Assembly (NCBI RefSeq): GCF_011304195.1
Contig: NZ_CP049887.1
Coordinates: 2,294,001-2,358,000, forward strand
Source of the DNA: Vagococcus hydrophili
GTDB taxonomy: Bacteria; Bacillota; Bacilli; Lactobacillales; Vagococcaceae
Direction: 5' to 3'
Length of the DNA stretch: 64,000 nucleotides
In this document: piece by piece, positions 16,957-25,961 of the stretch
How positions within the stretch are numbered: the first letter of the stretch is position 1
Layout: the number at the start of each line of letters is the position of its first letter
Notes under the pieces: model-generated
The model's database searches: none
The model's input: only the letters and a program-made list of their open reading frames with translations
What the model was told of the DNA's origin: nothing
Made by a program: the position numbers and the translations under genes

Positions 16957-18237
16957 TTGACGAACAATAAAGATAACGATTTTAACCAAAAAGATGATGG
17001 TCCCAAGTCTGGAAAAGATTTAAAAGATTATGTATTAAATTCTCTACAGGAAACTCCAGATACTGAGGAAGTAGTGCCGGAAAAACCTGAAGTTAATCAA
17101 GAAGTCCCAAGACGATCTCGAGGTGGTAAGCAAGATAAATACAGCTCAAGAAAAAAAGAAAATAATATGGTGAAAAAAATTGTTTTGATTATTTCATTGG
17201 CGCTTGTGCTGACAATCGCTGTAGCAGTCTTTTCGTTCTATAGCTACTTTAAGTCTAGCTTAAAACCACTTGATTCAAGTAATGATAAATTGGTTCAAAT
17301 TGAAATTCCGATTGGTAGCTCTAGTAAAGAAATTGGGCAAGTGTTAGAAAAAAGTAAAATCATAAAAAGTGGTTTAGTTTTTTCTTACTATGTAAAAATG
17401 AATAATATTTCTGATTTTCAAGCAGGGTATTATCAAATGGCACCTAACATGACCCTTGAAGATATCACAAAGAATTTACAAGCGGGTGGAACATCAGAAC
17501 CAGAGGCTTTAGCGGACGCTAAGATTACAATTCCAGAAGGTTCATCAATTGATCAAATTGCTGAATTGTTTGAGAAAAAAGCTGATGTTAAAAAAGAAGA
17601 TTTTATGAAAGTTATTGAAGACGAGAAATTCTTCAATAAAATGGCTGGAAAATACCCAGAGTTGTTAACTAGTGCTAAACAAGCAAAAGATGTGCGTTAC
17701 CGATTAGAAGGTTATTTATATCCTGCGACATACAATTACTACAAGGATACGTCTCTTGAAGATATCATTGAGCAAATGATTGTTAAAACAAATCAAGTGA
17801 TGACACCATTTTACGAGACAATTGAGCAAAAGAAAATGACTGTCCAACAAGTCTTGACTTTATCTTCTTTAGTTGAAAAAGAAGGTAGTTTAAAAGAAGA
17901 CCGTCAAAAAATTGCCCAAGTTTTCTTCAATAGAATCGAGACGGATATGCCATTACAATCTGATATCTCAATTCTCTATGCGATGGATCAACATAAAGTG
18001 CATTTGTCGAACAAAGACACGCAAATTGATTCACCTTATAACTTGTATGTGAATAAAGGTTATGGACCGGGACCGTTTAATAATCCTAGTGAAGAGGCAA
18101 TCTCAGCTGTTATGAGTCCAGAACCTAATGATTATATCTATTTCTTAGCAGATGTGACAACAGGTAAAGTGTACTATGCTAAGACATATGAAGAACATTT
18201 AGAACTTAAAAAAGAATATATTGACGATAAAAAATAG
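16957..18237 (+). CDS. mltG: Endolytic transglycosylase MltG
   Basis: A 426-residue membrane protein that cuts nascent peptidoglycan glycan strands. It has a charged, disordered cytoplasmic N-terminus (about 1-70), one membrane helix (about 72-95), a LysM-like region and the YceG/MltG catalytic domain. The catalytic glutamate is in LSSLVEKEGS near residue 310, and QSDISILYA follows. The start is TTG 16957 with AGGAGG eight bases upstream; the earlier ATG at 16912 lies in the -10 box. In cocci MltG works with the class A PBPs and peripheral wall synthesis; greA follows as in many Firmicutes. Confidence 0.94.
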   Translation: MTNNKDNDFNQKDDGPKSGKDLKDYVLNSLQETPDTEEVVPEKPEVNQEVPRRSRGGKQDKYSSRKKENNMVKKIVLIISLALVLTIAVAVFSFYSYFKSSLKPLDSSNDKLVQIEIPIGSSSKEIGQVLEKSKIIKSGLVFSYYVKMNNISDFQAGYYQMAPNMTLEDITKNLQAGGTSEPEALADAKITIPEGSSIDQIAELFEKKADVKKEDFMKVIEDEKFFNKMAGKYPELLTSAKQAKDVRYRLEGYLYPATYNYYKDTSLEDIIEQMIVKTNQVMTPFYETIEQKKMTVQQVLTLSSLVEKEGSLKEDRQKIAQVFFNRIETDMPLQSDISILYAMDQHKVHLSNKDTQIDSPYNLYVNKGYGPGPFNNPSEEAISAVMSPEPNDYIYFLADVTTGKVYYAKTYEEHLELKKEYIDDKK

Positions 18238-18332
18238 ATGAAATTTTTTTAAAGAGTGAACAAAAAATTTGTTTTTTGATGTTTACTTTTTAATCCTAAC
18301 ATGGTAATCTGTTTGTTATATTGCTAGTGAAA

Positions 18333-18360
18333 AGCTTTTCCGATACATTTCGGAAAAGCT
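18333..18360 (+). promoter_or_regulatory. Strong hairpin without T-run in the mltG-greA gap
   Basis: AGCTTTTCCGA and TCGGAAAAGCT pair perfectly over 11 bp around TACATT. CTTCATTTG follows, not a clean T-run, so it may be a leaky terminator, an RNA-processing stem or a greA leader element. Confidence 0.55.
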
Positions 18361-18410
18361 CTTCATTTGTCAAATAACTTAATATCGTTTTAAGGAGACG
18401 TGAGTCGATT

Positions 18411-18881
18411 ATGGAAAAAGTATATCCGATGACTTTAGAAGGTAAAGAAAAATTAGAGCAAGAACTTGAAGAGTTAAAAACAGTTAAACGTAAAGAAATT
18501 GTAGAACGTATTAAAATTGCAAGAAGTTTTGGCGATTTATCTGAGAACTCAGAGTATGAGTCTGCAAAAGATGAGCAAGCCTTTGTTGAAGGGCGAATTA
18601 CAACATTAGAAAATATGATTCGTTTTGCACAAATCATTGATAATAATAATGTTTCAAAAGATGAAGTATCTATTGGACGAACTGTTAAATTTATAGAATT
18701 ACCAGATGGTGACGAAGAAGAGTACACTATCGTAGGGAGTGCGGAAGCTGATCCTTTATCAGGTAAAATTTCTAATGATTCACCAATTGCGAAAGCTTTA
18801 ATTGGACACAAATTAAATGAAGTTGTGACAATTAGTACACCAGGTGGAGACATGGAAGTTCGCATTGAAGAAATTTCTTAA
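18411..18881 (+). CDS. greA: Transcription elongation factor GreA
   Basis: A 156-residue factor that rescues backtracked RNA polymerase by stimulating transcript cleavage. The N-terminal coiled coil (about 1-75) carries the acidic tip DLSENSEYE near residue 43, and the C-terminal domain (80-156) ends with the typical [13 protein letters not shown]-like tail. AAGGAG lies about 13 bases before the ATG, slightly long spacing. It has a strong terminator downstream. Confidence 0.97.
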   Translation: MEKVYPMTLEGKEKLEQELEELKTVKRKEIVERIKIARSFGDLSENSEYESAKDEQAFVEGRITTLENMIRFAQIIDNNNVSKDEVSIGRTVKFIELPDGDEEEYTIVGSAEADPLSGKISNDSPIAKALIGHKLNEVVTISTPGGDMEVRIEEIS

Positions 18882-18907
18882 TTAAAAACAATAAAGATCT
18901 AATTTAA

Positions 18908-18957
18908 AACAAGTCATTAGCCGCAAAATTGATTTTTGTGTTTAATGACTTGTTTTT
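18908..18957 (+). terminator. greA terminator
   Basis: AACAAGTCATTA and TAATGACTTGTT form a 12-bp stem, extended inside by GCAAAAT/ATTTTTG, with TTTTT after it. Confidence 0.9.
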
Positions 18958-18979
18958 GTCAGAATGGAAAAATAAAAAA

Positions 18980-18998
18980 CTAGGACTAAAGTCGTAGA
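18980..18998. promoter_or_regulatory. Putative LiaR box upstream of liaF
   Basis: CTAGGACTAAAGTCGTAGA, 16/19 identical to the site upstream of dltX (5317-5335), with the same 63-base distance from motif start to -10 start. LiaR-type regulators usually control their own operon, so this copy probably mediates autoregulation. Confidence 0.65.
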
Positions 18999-19020
18999 GA
19001 ATGTTCCTTCTTTTGTGGTT

Positions 19021-19048
19021 TTGTAAAATGTGTATTTCACTATATACT
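19021..19048 (+). promoter_or_regulatory. liaFSR promoter
   Basis: TTGTAA, a 16-base spacer and TATACT (19043-19048). It is positioned like the dlt promoter relative to the upstream shared box. Confidence 0.6.
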
Positions 19049-19082
19049 AGGGATAGAGAAATTTAAGTAAAGGGGAAAGCTT

Positions 19083-19814
19083 ATGCAAAGTTCATGGAGA
19101 TTCTTTATAGTAACTGAATTATTACTATTTTTATGGGCAGTCTATCAATTATTTGATAATGTGCCAGTGTTATTAATTTTAATTTTTGCTATTATAAATT
19201 TTGTCTATTCAGCTAAAAAAGTTTATAAAACTTCCTTCAATCAGTTTCAAAAAATTGGTAGTCTAGCGGCGATGTTGATTTGTCTTTTATATAGTCCCGC
19301 CGTTTGGTTGATGCTTGTTTTAGCGATTCTTTTTGTTGGTCTTAAGGGTGTTGAAGTGTCAGGTATTGATCTGTTTTCAAGTGCACCTTGGCGAAAAAAA
19401 CAAATCAAAATGGTGAAAACAACAGCAAGCGAGCCAAAGTCAGGTCGTCGTTTTAAACGTCCTTGGGTGGGCAATCAACGATTTGGAAGTGATACCTACG
19501 AATGGGACGATATCAATATGTCGATTATTTACGGAGACACAATCATTGATTTAGGCAATACTTTATTACCTAAAGAAGACAATGTCGTGATTGTTAGAAA
19601 AGGCTTTGGTAAAACACGCATTTTAGTGCCAACAGGAATTGGTGTTTGTTTAGAGCACTCAGCAATGATTGGAGAAGCGGCATTTGAAGGAGAACATTTC
19701 AATTTGAAGAATGAGTCTCTAAAATTATATAGTAATGAGTTTGATGAAGCGGCAAGACGTGTTAAAATTGTAACGAACACATTATTTGGAGATATTGAGG
19801 TGATTAGAGTATGA
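19083..19814 (+). CDS. liaF: Cell wall-active antibiotic response protein LiaF
   Basis: A 243-residue membrane protein that keeps the LiaS kinase off in unstressed cells. The N-terminal third (about 8-95) contains hydrophobic segments that could form three to four membrane helices. The C-terminal part (about 125-243) is the LiaF/DUF2154 beta-rich domain with DINMSIIYGDTIIDLG and [18 protein letters not shown] lies before the ATG. It overlaps liaS by 4 bases. The order liaF-liaS-liaR is the standard operon of Lactobacillales. Confidence 0.95.
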   Translation: MQSSWRFFIVTELLLFLWAVYQLFDNVPVLLILIFAIINFVYSAKKVYKTSFNQFQKIGSLAAMLICLLYSPAVWLMLVLAILFVGLKGVEVSGIDLFSSAPWRKKQIKMVKTTASEPKSGRRFKRPWVGNQRFGSDTYEWDDINMSIIYGDTIIDLGNTLLPKEDNVVIVRKGFGKTRILVPTGIGVCLEHSAMIGEAAFEGEHFNLKNESLKLYSNEFDEAARRVKIVTNTLFGDIEVIRV

Positions 19815-20890
19815 TTTCTAAAAAGAGTCGTCCTTTAATCTTTTTCTACTCCTTTTTAATGACGTTTATGATCTTAATTATTACTTTATATACTTATTTT
19901 TACGCAAAAAATCAAAAAAAATGGATGTTAGAATTAATTCATACGACCATGTTTAAAGTCCCTATCATCATTTATGTGATTGTGATTGCATTAGCTGTTA
20001 GCGGCATTGTAATTACACTTCTTTTTGTGTCAAATCGAAAAACATATAGTAAAATAGAGGAACAGCTCCAGCTTTTGGCAGTAGGTAATTATGAACATGA
20101 ATCATTTACAGAAATTGAAACCTTTGTCAGTCAAGATGAGTTTGTTTCAGAACTTGAGCAAGATATCTATAAAATTAGAAATAAAATGGTGACAATCTCA
20201 AGAGAGCTTCAAGAATCAAATAGTTACCCTAAAATGCTTGAAGGTGAAACAAAAGAAGAAGTCATCAAAGAGGAGCGTCATCGTATTGCAAGGGAGTTAC
20301 ATGATTCGGTTAGTCAGCAATTATTTGCCGCAACTATGATGTTATCAGCGCTTAATGAGGGTGTCTCAGAACTAGATGTTCCAGAAGTTGTGGAAAAACA
20401 AGTTCAAATGATTGCAAATATCATTAATACTTCTCAATCTGAGATGCGTGCCCTGTTGCTGCATCTGCGACCAATTAATTTAGAAGCTAAGTCATTGAAA
20501 CAAGGTATTGAGATGCTTTTAAACGAACTTCAAACTAAAATTAATATCGAACTCTTATGGAATGTAGAAGATGTTTGCTTACCTAGTTCAATTGAAGATA
20601 ATCTATTTAGAATTATTCAAGAATTACTTTCAAATACGCTGCGACACGCCAATGCAAAATCTTTGGAAGTTTATTTGAAAAAAATTGACCAAACAGTTTT
20701 ACTAAGAGTGGTGGATGATGGTCAAGGTTTTGACATGAATCAGCCAAAAGTAGGTAGTTACGGTTTAAATAATATCAGAGAGCGGGTTGCTGGCATGGGA
20801 GGTACTTGTCGAATTGTCAGTTTTAAAGGACAAGGGACAAGTATTGAAATAAAAGTTCCTGTATTAGAGGAGAGTGAAACGAATGATTAA
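19811..20890 (+). CDS. liaS: Sensor histidine kinase LiaS
   Basis: A 359-residue NarL-type kinase responding to lipid II-cycle antibiotics and envelope stress. Two membrane helices (about 9-30 and 45-70) enclose a very short outside loop, typical of an intramembrane-sensing kinase. A HAMP-like/coiled linker follows. The HisKA_3 box [17 protein letters not shown] near residue 160 carries the phosphorylated His, and the ATPase domain (about 260-350) shows NTLRHANA and DDGQGFD. It is translationally coupled to liaF and overlaps liaR by 8 bases. Confidence 0.95.
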   Translation: MISKKSRPLIFFYSFLMTFMILIITLYTYFYAKNQKKWMLELIHTTMFKVPIIIYVIVIALAVSGIVITLLFVSNRKTYSKIEEQLQLLAVGNYEHESFTEIETFVSQDEFVSELEQDIYKIRNKMVTISRELQESNSYPKMLEGETKEEVIKEERHRIARELHDSVSQQLFAATMMLSALNEGVSELDVPEVVEKQVQMIANIINTSQSEMRALLLHLRPINLEAKSLKQGIEMLLNELQTKINIELLWNVEDVCLPSSIEDNLFRIIQELLSNTLRHANAKSLEVYLKKIDQTVLLRVVDDGQGFDMNQPKVGSYGLNNIRERVAGMGGTCRIVSFKGQGTSIEIKVPVLEESETND

Positions 20891-21515
20891 AGTATTGTTA
20901 GTTGATGATCATGAGATGGTAAGATTAGGAGTCTCATCTTATTTAATGATTCAATCAGATATTGAAGTGATTGCAGAAGCTGAAAACGGCTTGATTGGTT
21001 ATGAGAAAGCATTAGAATTGAAACCGGATGTCATTTTAATGGATTTAGTGATGGATGTCATGGACGGGATTGAAGCAACAAAGAAAATTCTTTCAGATTG
21101 GCCTGAGGCACGTGTCATTATTGTGACGAGCTTTATTGACGATGAGAAAGTTTATCCAGCCATTGAAGCCGGAGCGGCAGGTTATCTCCTAAAAACATCA
21201 TCAGCCAAAGATATTGCCAATGCGATTCGTTCAGCTCACCAAGGGGAAAAAGTGTTAGAACCTGAAGTGACAAGTAAGATGATGGAACGGTTATCAAAAC
21301 CAAAAGAACATGTTTTACATGAAGACTTAACCAACCGAGAAAAAGAAATTTTATTACTTATTTCAGAAGGTAAAAGCAATCAAGAAATTGCAGACGAATT
21401 ATTTATCACACTAAAAACAGTGAAAACACACGTTTCAAATATTTTATCAAAATTAGATGTTGAAGACCGTACGCAAGCGGCTATTTATGCGTTTAAGCAA
21501 GGTATTGTCAAATAA
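20883..21515 (+). CDS. liaR: Response regulator LiaR
   Basis: A 210-residue NarL/FixJ-family regulator. The receiver domain has the acidic pair VDDHE, the phosphoacceptor Asp in VILMDLVMD (about 53) and the conserved Lys in YLLKTSS. The LuxR-type DNA-binding domain has [18 protein letters not shown] and [13 protein letters not shown] prefer ATG 20883 over the GTG at 20874, because AGAGGAGA (20866-20873) is correctly spaced only for 20883. Its likely targets are the matching boxes upstream of liaF and dltX. Confidence 0.95.
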   Translation: MIKVLLVDDHEMVRLGVSSYLMIQSDIEVIAEAENGLIGYEKALELKPDVILMDLVMDVMDGIEATKKILSDWPEARVIIVTSFIDDEKVYPAIEAGAAGYLLKTSSAKDIANAIRSAHQGEKVLEPEVTSKMMERLSKPKEHVLHEDLTNREKEILLLISEGKSNQEIADELFITLKTVKTHVSNILSKLDVEDRTQAAIYAFKQGIVK

Positions 21516-21539
21516 ATTAAATAAGTAGGGAGAATCATT

Positions 21540-22205
21540 ATGCGTAAATCATTTGCTATTATTGGATTAGGAAGATTTGGTGGGAGTGTTTGTCGTGAAT
21601 TAATTAAATCGGATCAAGAGGTATTAGCCATTGATAGTTGTGAAGATAGAGTGAATGAATACATGAATATTGCAACACATGCTGTTGTAGCTAATGCTCA
21701 AGATGAAGCAACATTACGGTCATTAGGTCTTAGAAATTTTGATCATGTGATTGTCGCAATTGGGGAAGATATTCAAGCAAGTATCTTAGTTACTTTAATG
21801 GCAAAAGAGATGGGTGTGCCAAGAATCACAGCTAAAGCCCAAGACGAGTATCATGCCCGCGTTTTAGATAAAGTGGGAGCAGATACAGTTGTCCATCCAG
21901 AAAGAGACATGGGTATTCGGTTAGGGCATAAATTAACCTCGAACAATATGTTGGACTTCATCGAGCTTTCTGAGGATTATTCATTAGCCGAAGTCATGAT
22001 CACGCATAAGAAGTTTTATAATAAAACCATTGAAGAAATTAACTTTAGAAAACATTTTAATTTAACCATTGTAGCTATCAGACGTGCAAAAAATGAGTTA
22101 ATCGTCTCACCCCCAGCTAATCAGATGATTATTGAAAATGATATTTTGTTAGTTGTCGGGCACAATGAAGATGTGGATCATTTAGATGAAAAGATGAACC
22201 GTTAG
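21540..22205 (+). CDS. ktrA: Potassium uptake regulatory subunit KtrA (TrkA/RCK family)
   Basis: A 221-residue cytoplasmic gating ring subunit. The N-terminal RCK Rossmann domain has GLGRFGGSV (about 9-17) and binds nucleotide (ATP/ADP in known KtrA); the C-terminal RCK_C domain starts near residue 135. It controls K+ flux through a KtrB/KtrD membrane channel that is not in this window. It starts 24 bases after liaR with a GGGAG site and could be co-transcribed with liaFSR. Confidence 0.9.
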   Translation: MRKSFAIIGLGRFGGSVCRELIKSDQEVLAIDSCEDRVNEYMNIATHAVVANAQDEATLRSLGLRNFDHVIVAIGEDIQASILVTLMAKEMGVPRITAKAQDEYHARVLDKVGADTVVHPERDMGIRLGHKLTSNNMLDFIELSEDYSLAEVMITHKKFYNKTIEEINFRKHFNLTIVAIRRAKNELIVSPPANQMIIENDILLVVGHNEDVDHLDEKMNR

Positions 22206-22238
22206 CAGTGAGCAAAATGCTCATTGCTTTTTTTTTTA
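22204..22238 (+). terminator. liaFSR-ktrA terminator
   Basis: GCAGTGAGCA and TGCTCATTGC form a tight stem followed by about ten T. Confidence 0.9.
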
Positions 22239-22240
22239 TA

Positions 22241-22249
22241 TGTTACAAT
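22241..22249 (+). promoter_or_regulatory. Extended -10 promoter of the HesB-like gene
   Basis: TGTTACAAT is an extended -10 element about 27 bases before ATG 22276. It shows that the upstream ATG at 22240 is not used. Confidence 0.5.
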
Positions 22250-22275
22250 TCATTTGTAAGAAATGGAGTGATGGA

Positions 22276-22563
22276 ATGAAACTAGAAATAACCCCAGAAG
22301 CAGTTGAGTGGTTTGAGAATGAATTACTATTAAGCTCTGGAGACAGCATTAGAATTTATGGGAAATATGGCGGAGCAACTAATGTCCATGTTGGTTTTTC
22401 AACAGGATTAGAAGTAACCACTCCTAATGAAGCACTCATTGAAAAAGTGGAAAATGGGATTACGTTTTTCACTGAAGTAGGGGACGAATGGTTTTTTGCT
22501 GATTACACCTTAGAGGTTTCTTTAGATGAGACATTAAAAGAGCCAGCTTATTATTATAGATAA
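22276..22563 (+). CDS. HesB/YneR-like protein without cysteines
   Basis: A 95-residue protein of the HesB/iron-sulfur biosynthesis-domain fold, in the YneR-type branch, with ITPEAVEWFENELLLSSGDSI at the start and EWFFADYTLEVSLDE near the end. It has no cysteine at all, so it cannot bind an Fe-S cluster in the way A-type carriers such as IscA do. Function unknown. The start at 22276 has TGGAGTGA just upstream; an upstream in-frame ATG lies at the predicted -10 box. It is a single-gene unit. Confidence 0.75.
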   Translation: MKLEITPEAVEWFENELLLSSGDSIRIYGKYGGATNVHVGFSTGLEVTTPNEALIEKVENGITFFTEVGDEWFFADYTLEVSLDETLKEPAYYYR

Positions 22564-22609
22564 AAAAGATAAGGAAAATGACAGTTACGTCAGATTCCTT
22601 ATCTTTTTA
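22562..22609. terminator. Bidirectional terminator between convergent genes
   Basis: AAAAAGATAAGGAA and TTCCTTATCTTTTT form a 14-bp stem with an inner GAC/GTC arm. It serves the HesB-like gene and the convergent DUF1189 gene, whose last codon overlaps it. Confidence 0.9.
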
Positions 22610-23416
22610 TTTTTGTTTTGTTTTTCGATTTGGTTTAGGGAAAATATTAAAGTAAATCAAAAGTGTTAAGGCAAGTCCAGCAGACCCTAATGAAAGACTA
22701 GGCCATAAAAATTGAAGGACAATGGTTAAAATAGTTGGAATCGTTGCACAATATACTAAAACTTTGAAAATTTCGCCAAATTTTAAATTGATCATCTTAA
22801 GTTTGGTAAAGATATTAGCGAAAAATGTCATAACGACTAAATCAAATAATAAACTTAAGAAAATGACTAAACCTGATGTTAATAAAATAAATAGCACTAA
22901 TACCATTTTTTGAGAATCATTCGTTAGTAGATTGGTTAAAAAATCTTTATCCAATATTTTGAGTTGAGGTGTTGTATAAGGTAATGATAACACACTGCTA
23001 TCTAGAACATCAGCAGTAGAGCCAACTGTAGGTAAAACTAAAACAACTTCATTTTTTAGAAGTGCTAGAGCCATGTTACCACCAGTAGCATCTGTTTCAA
23101 TATCCTTCTTATTACGTTTGCCTTCAGGATCAAAGGTGAAGATCATTGAATTGGTTTGATAAATAAAACCGGCATCTTTCTTATCTGTTTTAATCGCCCC
23201 ATCTTTAATTGAAAAGTCGGGCACTTTCTGAATGATTTTATCGCCATCTTCTTTTAATGAATCAAGAAAACTCATACTTTGAATCACCGTTGGTAAGCTC
23301 AAGATGATAGATAAAAGAATCATGTATAAGAAAACATGGAACCCTTTTTTCTTTCTTGCTTCAATCAAAAGAGAAGGTTGCTTAAATGCTGCTTGAATTA
23401 ATTTAAATGTACTCAT
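22607..23416 (-). CDS. DUF1189-family membrane protein
   Basis: A 269-residue protein. One membrane helix near residues 27-47 is followed by a soluble, presumably extracytoplasmic region (about 50-165) and a C-terminal cluster of about three helices (175-260). This is the DUF1189 plan, a family also found beside maltodextrin transporters (YvdJ/MalA). A second member lies at 54089. This copy is alone, away from transport genes, so its role may be different; no catalytic motif is visible. An AGGAGAT site precedes the ATG. Confidence 0.8.
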   Translation of the reverse strand: MSTFKLIQAAFKQPSLLIEARKKKGFHVFLYMILLSIILSLPTVIQSMSFLDSLKEDGDKIIQKVPDFSIKDGAIKTDKKDAGFIYQTNSMIFTFDPEGKRNKKDIETDATGGNMALALLKNEVVLVLPTVGSTADVLDSSVLSLPYTTPQLKILDKDFLTNLLTNDSQKMVLVLFILLTSGLVIFLSLLFDLVVMTFFANIFTKLKMINLKFGEIFKVLVYCATIPTILTIVLQFLWPSLSLGSAGLALTLLIYFNIFPKPNRKTKQK

Positions 23417-23513
23417 AAGATCTCCTTTGTGAATTAGTCAATACCTTTTATTGTAACGCGTTTGAATCACGGAAACAAGCTTTTGGGATAAATGTTTTTT
23501 TCAGTTCAATTTT

Positions 23514-23542
23514 TTGTTTTTATTGTCGCTTAATGTTATATT
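23514..23542 (+). promoter_or_regulatory. sodA promoter
   Basis: TTGTTT, a 17-base spacer and TATATT with an upstream TG (extended -10). No obvious Fur- or PerR-type palindrome is visible around it. Confidence 0.65.
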
Positions 23543-23600
23543 TAATGTGTTAAGTCAGACCATTAAGGATTGATTTACTAACTATTAGGAGGCTTTTATA

Positions 23601-24209
23601 ATGACATACACATTACCAGAATTACCATATGCATACGATGCACTAGAACCACACATTGATGAATTAACAATGAAATTACATCATGACAAACATCACAATA
23701 CATATGTAACTAATTTAAACGCAGCAATTGAAAAACATCCAGAATTAGGATCTAAAACAGTTGAAGAATTAGTATCTAACTTAAACGATGTACCTGAAGA
23801 CATTCGTATGGCAGTTAGAAATAATGGTGGTGGACATGCAAACCATACTTTCTTCTGGGAAATTATGGCAGCAAACGCTGATGGCGAACCAACAGGAGCA
23901 ATTAAAGGAGCCATTGAAAGTGCATTTGGAAGTTATGAAGAATTTAAAACAGCCTTCACAGCAGCAGCTTTAGGACGTTTTGGTTCTGGTTGGGCTTGGT
24001 TAGTTGTTAATGAAGGTAAATTAGAAATCATGTCAACACCAAATCAAGATTCACCATTATCAGAAGGAAAAACACCTGTATTAGGTTTAGATGTTTGGGA
24101 ACATGCTTACTATAAAAAATATAGTAACGTTCGTCCTGATTACATTAAAGCATTCTTTAATGTTGTTAACTGGGAAGAAGTAAACAAACGTTTCTCAGCA
24201 GTAAAATAG
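23601..24209 (+). CDS. sodA: Superoxide dismutase [Mn/Fe]
   Basis: A 202-residue cytoplasmic enzyme that converts superoxide to hydrogen peroxide and oxygen. Metal ligands are recognisable: His in KLHHDKHH (about 27), His in [11 protein letters not shown] (about 81), and Asp/His in LDVWEHAYY (about 163 and 167). Residues of the Gram-positive Mn-type cluster support manganese as cofactor, though cambialistic use is possible. A TAGGAGG site precedes the ATG. Single-gene unit with its own promoter and terminator. Confidence 0.97.
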   Translation: MTYTLPELPYAYDALEPHIDELTMKLHHDKHHNTYVTNLNAAIEKHPELGSKTVEELVSNLNDVPEDIRMAVRNNGGGHANHTFFWEIMAANADGEPTGAIKGAIESAFGSYEEFKTAFTAAALGRFGSGWAWLVVNEGKLEIMSTPNQDSPLSEGKTPVLGLDVWEHAYYKKYSNVRPDYIKAFFNVVNWEEVNKRFSAVK

Positions 24210-24220
24210 AAAAATAACCC

Positions 24221-24254
24221 AAAGAGTAAAAGAATTCTTCTTTTACTCTTTTTT
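24221..24254 (+). terminator. sodA terminator
   Basis: AAAGAGTAAAAGAA and TTCTTTTACTCTTT form a 14-bp stem with a 2-base centre, followed by T-rich sequence. Confidence 0.9.
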
Positions 24255-24358
24255 ATTTGGTAGAATTCTTTACAATGATGGCTTAAATAGACTATTATAT
24301 ATGAAAGAAACTATTTATTAATTTAATGAATGAACATATAAATGAAAATTCTTGAGTA

Positions 24359-24367
24359 TGTTATAAT
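24359..24367 (+). promoter_or_regulatory. ylaN-ftsW-pycA promoter (extended -10)
   Basis: TGTTATAAT is a perfect extended -10 about 27 bases before ylaN; the -35 region is poor. Confidence 0.6.
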
Positions 24368-24393
24368 AGGTCAAGGAATTAAGGAGGGCTATC

Positions 24394-24690
24394 ATGATTT
24401 TAGAGATAGTAAAAGCTGAAGCATTAGAGGAATTAAATAAAGAAGCAGCCAAAATAAGACAATTGATTACCAATCAAAAAAACTATCAGTGTATTACTCA
24501 ATGTAAAGCGTTTGAAGAAGTGGTTGATACACAAATGTATGGTTTTTCAAAACAAATAGATTATGCTAAAAGAATTGGCATTTTAACAAGAGAAGAAGGC
24601 AGTAAAATAATTAGCGATTTAGAGCAAGAATTAAATCAAGTGTACGGATCTGTTTTTGATGAGCAAAAGAAAAAAGAAACAAGTAAGTAG
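24394..24690 (+). CDS. ylaN: YlaN family protein
   Basis: A 98-residue, mostly helical cytoplasmic protein with the family features QCKAFEEVVDTQMYGFSKQIDYA in the middle and a charged C-terminus. Work in Bacillus and Staphylococcus links YlaN to iron homeostasis through Fur, but this cannot be read from sequence. It lies directly before ftsW and pycA, the same order as in Bacillus subtilis. TAAGGAGGG precedes the ATG. Confidence 0.9.
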   Translation: MILEIVKAEALEELNKEAAKIRQLITNQKNYQCITQCKAFEEVVDTQMYGFSKQIDYAKRIGILTREEGSKIISDLEQELNQVYGSVFDEQKKKETSK

Positions 24691-24708
24691 CGAGAGGAAG
24701 TGGTTTTT

Positions 24709-25944
24709 TTGCCGAAACAAATCAATAAACGCTTGTATTTAGATTATGGTATTTTAATTCCGTATTTATTTTTATCAATTATGGGGATTATTATGGTTTA
24801 TAGTGCTAGCTCCGCTAAATTGGCGATGCAGGGAAGGAATCCAGCATCAGACGCCATTAAGCAAGCAGCTTTTTTTGTGATTGGCTTACTAGCAATCACG
24901 TTTATCTATAAAATGAAGACAAAAGTTTTTCAAAATAAAAATTTTATTATGATTGCTATTGGCGTAATTAGTTTAATGTTAATTTTAACTAAATTTACGA
25001 ATATGGGACAATCTGGTGGTGGAGCAGATGGTTGGTTAAACATTGGGGGAATTACACTTCAACCAGCAGAATTTCTGAAAATTGTGATTATCTGGTATCT
25101 AGCTTATATTTTATCCAGAAGACAAAATATGATTAATAAAAATTTCAAGGAAGCGGCGATGAAACCGTTAATTTTAATTGGTGGTTTGATTTTCTTAGTC
25201 GTAATCCAACCAGATAATGGGGGAGCTGTTATTTTAGCAATGATTGCTTCTATCATGATTTTTGCTAGTGGTATTAATTATTTTTATACAGTCCTAGCAA
25301 TGGGAACAGGAATTGTTGGTGCCTTTTTAGCGATTCAAACGATTGTTTTAACAGGAGGACTCATTTTTCCTGATCGCTTTCAATATGTTTATAATCGTTT
25401 TAGAACCTTCTCTAACCCATTTGTTGACCCATTAGGTGCCGGACATCAAATGGTCAATTCTTACTACGCCATGAGTAATGGTGGTTGGTTTGGATTAGGG
25501 ATTGGTAATAGTATTCAAAAGAAAGGCTTCCTACCAGAAGCTCAAACCGATTTCATGTTCTCGATTGTTATTGAAGAACTAGGTTTGATTGTCTCTTTTG
25601 TTATTTTAGGCGTGTTATTGTTTTTAATTTTAAGAATTTTAATTATTGGTATTAAGTCAAAAAATACCTTTAATTCGATGATGTGTATTGGTATCGGCGG
25701 GATGATGCTTATTCAAACATTTATCAATATTGGTGGTATTACAGGGATTATTCCTTTAACAGGGGTAACTTTTCCATTTTTAAGTCAAGGTGGCTCAAGC
25801 TTAATCACGTTATCTATCGCTGTTGGTTTTGCTTTAAATATCAGTGCAGATGAGAAAAAAAGTCATTTTGACAAACAAAATGAAAAACTAGCAATAGAGT
25901 ACTCAAGAGAGCAGACAACACGTATGCTTGAATATCATAAATAA
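24709..25944 (+). CDS. ftsW: Septal peptidoglycan polymerase FtsW
   Basis: A 411-residue SEDS-family glycosyltransferase with about ten membrane helices that polymerises glycan strands at the division septum with a class B PBP. Family motifs include VYSASSA near residue 25, GGADGWLNIGG, QPAEFLK, QPDNGGAVI, PEAQTDFMFSIVIEELG and the C-terminal PFLSQGGSS. I prefer the TTG at 24709: GAGAGGAAG lies 8 bases before it but directly abuts the alternative GTG at 24700. A second SEDS protein (RodA) is at 55118. Confidence 0.93.
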   Translation: MPKQINKRLYLDYGILIPYLFLSIMGIIMVYSASSAKLAMQGRNPASDAIKQAAFFVIGLLAITFIYKMKTKVFQNKNFIMIAIGVISLMLILTKFTNMGQSGGGADGWLNIGGITLQPAEFLKIVIIWYLAYILSRRQNMINKNFKEAAMKPLILIGGLIFLVVIQPDNGGAVILAMIASIMIFASGINYFYTVLAMGTGIVGAFLAIQTIVLTGGLIFPDRFQYVYNRFRTFSNPFVDPLGAGHQMVNSYYAMSNGGWFGLGIGNSIQKKGFLPEAQTDFMFSIVIEELGLIVSFVILGVLLFLILRILIIGIKSKNTFNSMMCIGIGGMMLIQTFINIGGITGIIPLTGVTFPFLSQGGSSLITLSIAVGFALNISADEKKSHFDKQNEKLAIEYSREQTTRMLEYHK

Positions 25945-25961
25945 GGTTGGAGGAATTTAGT

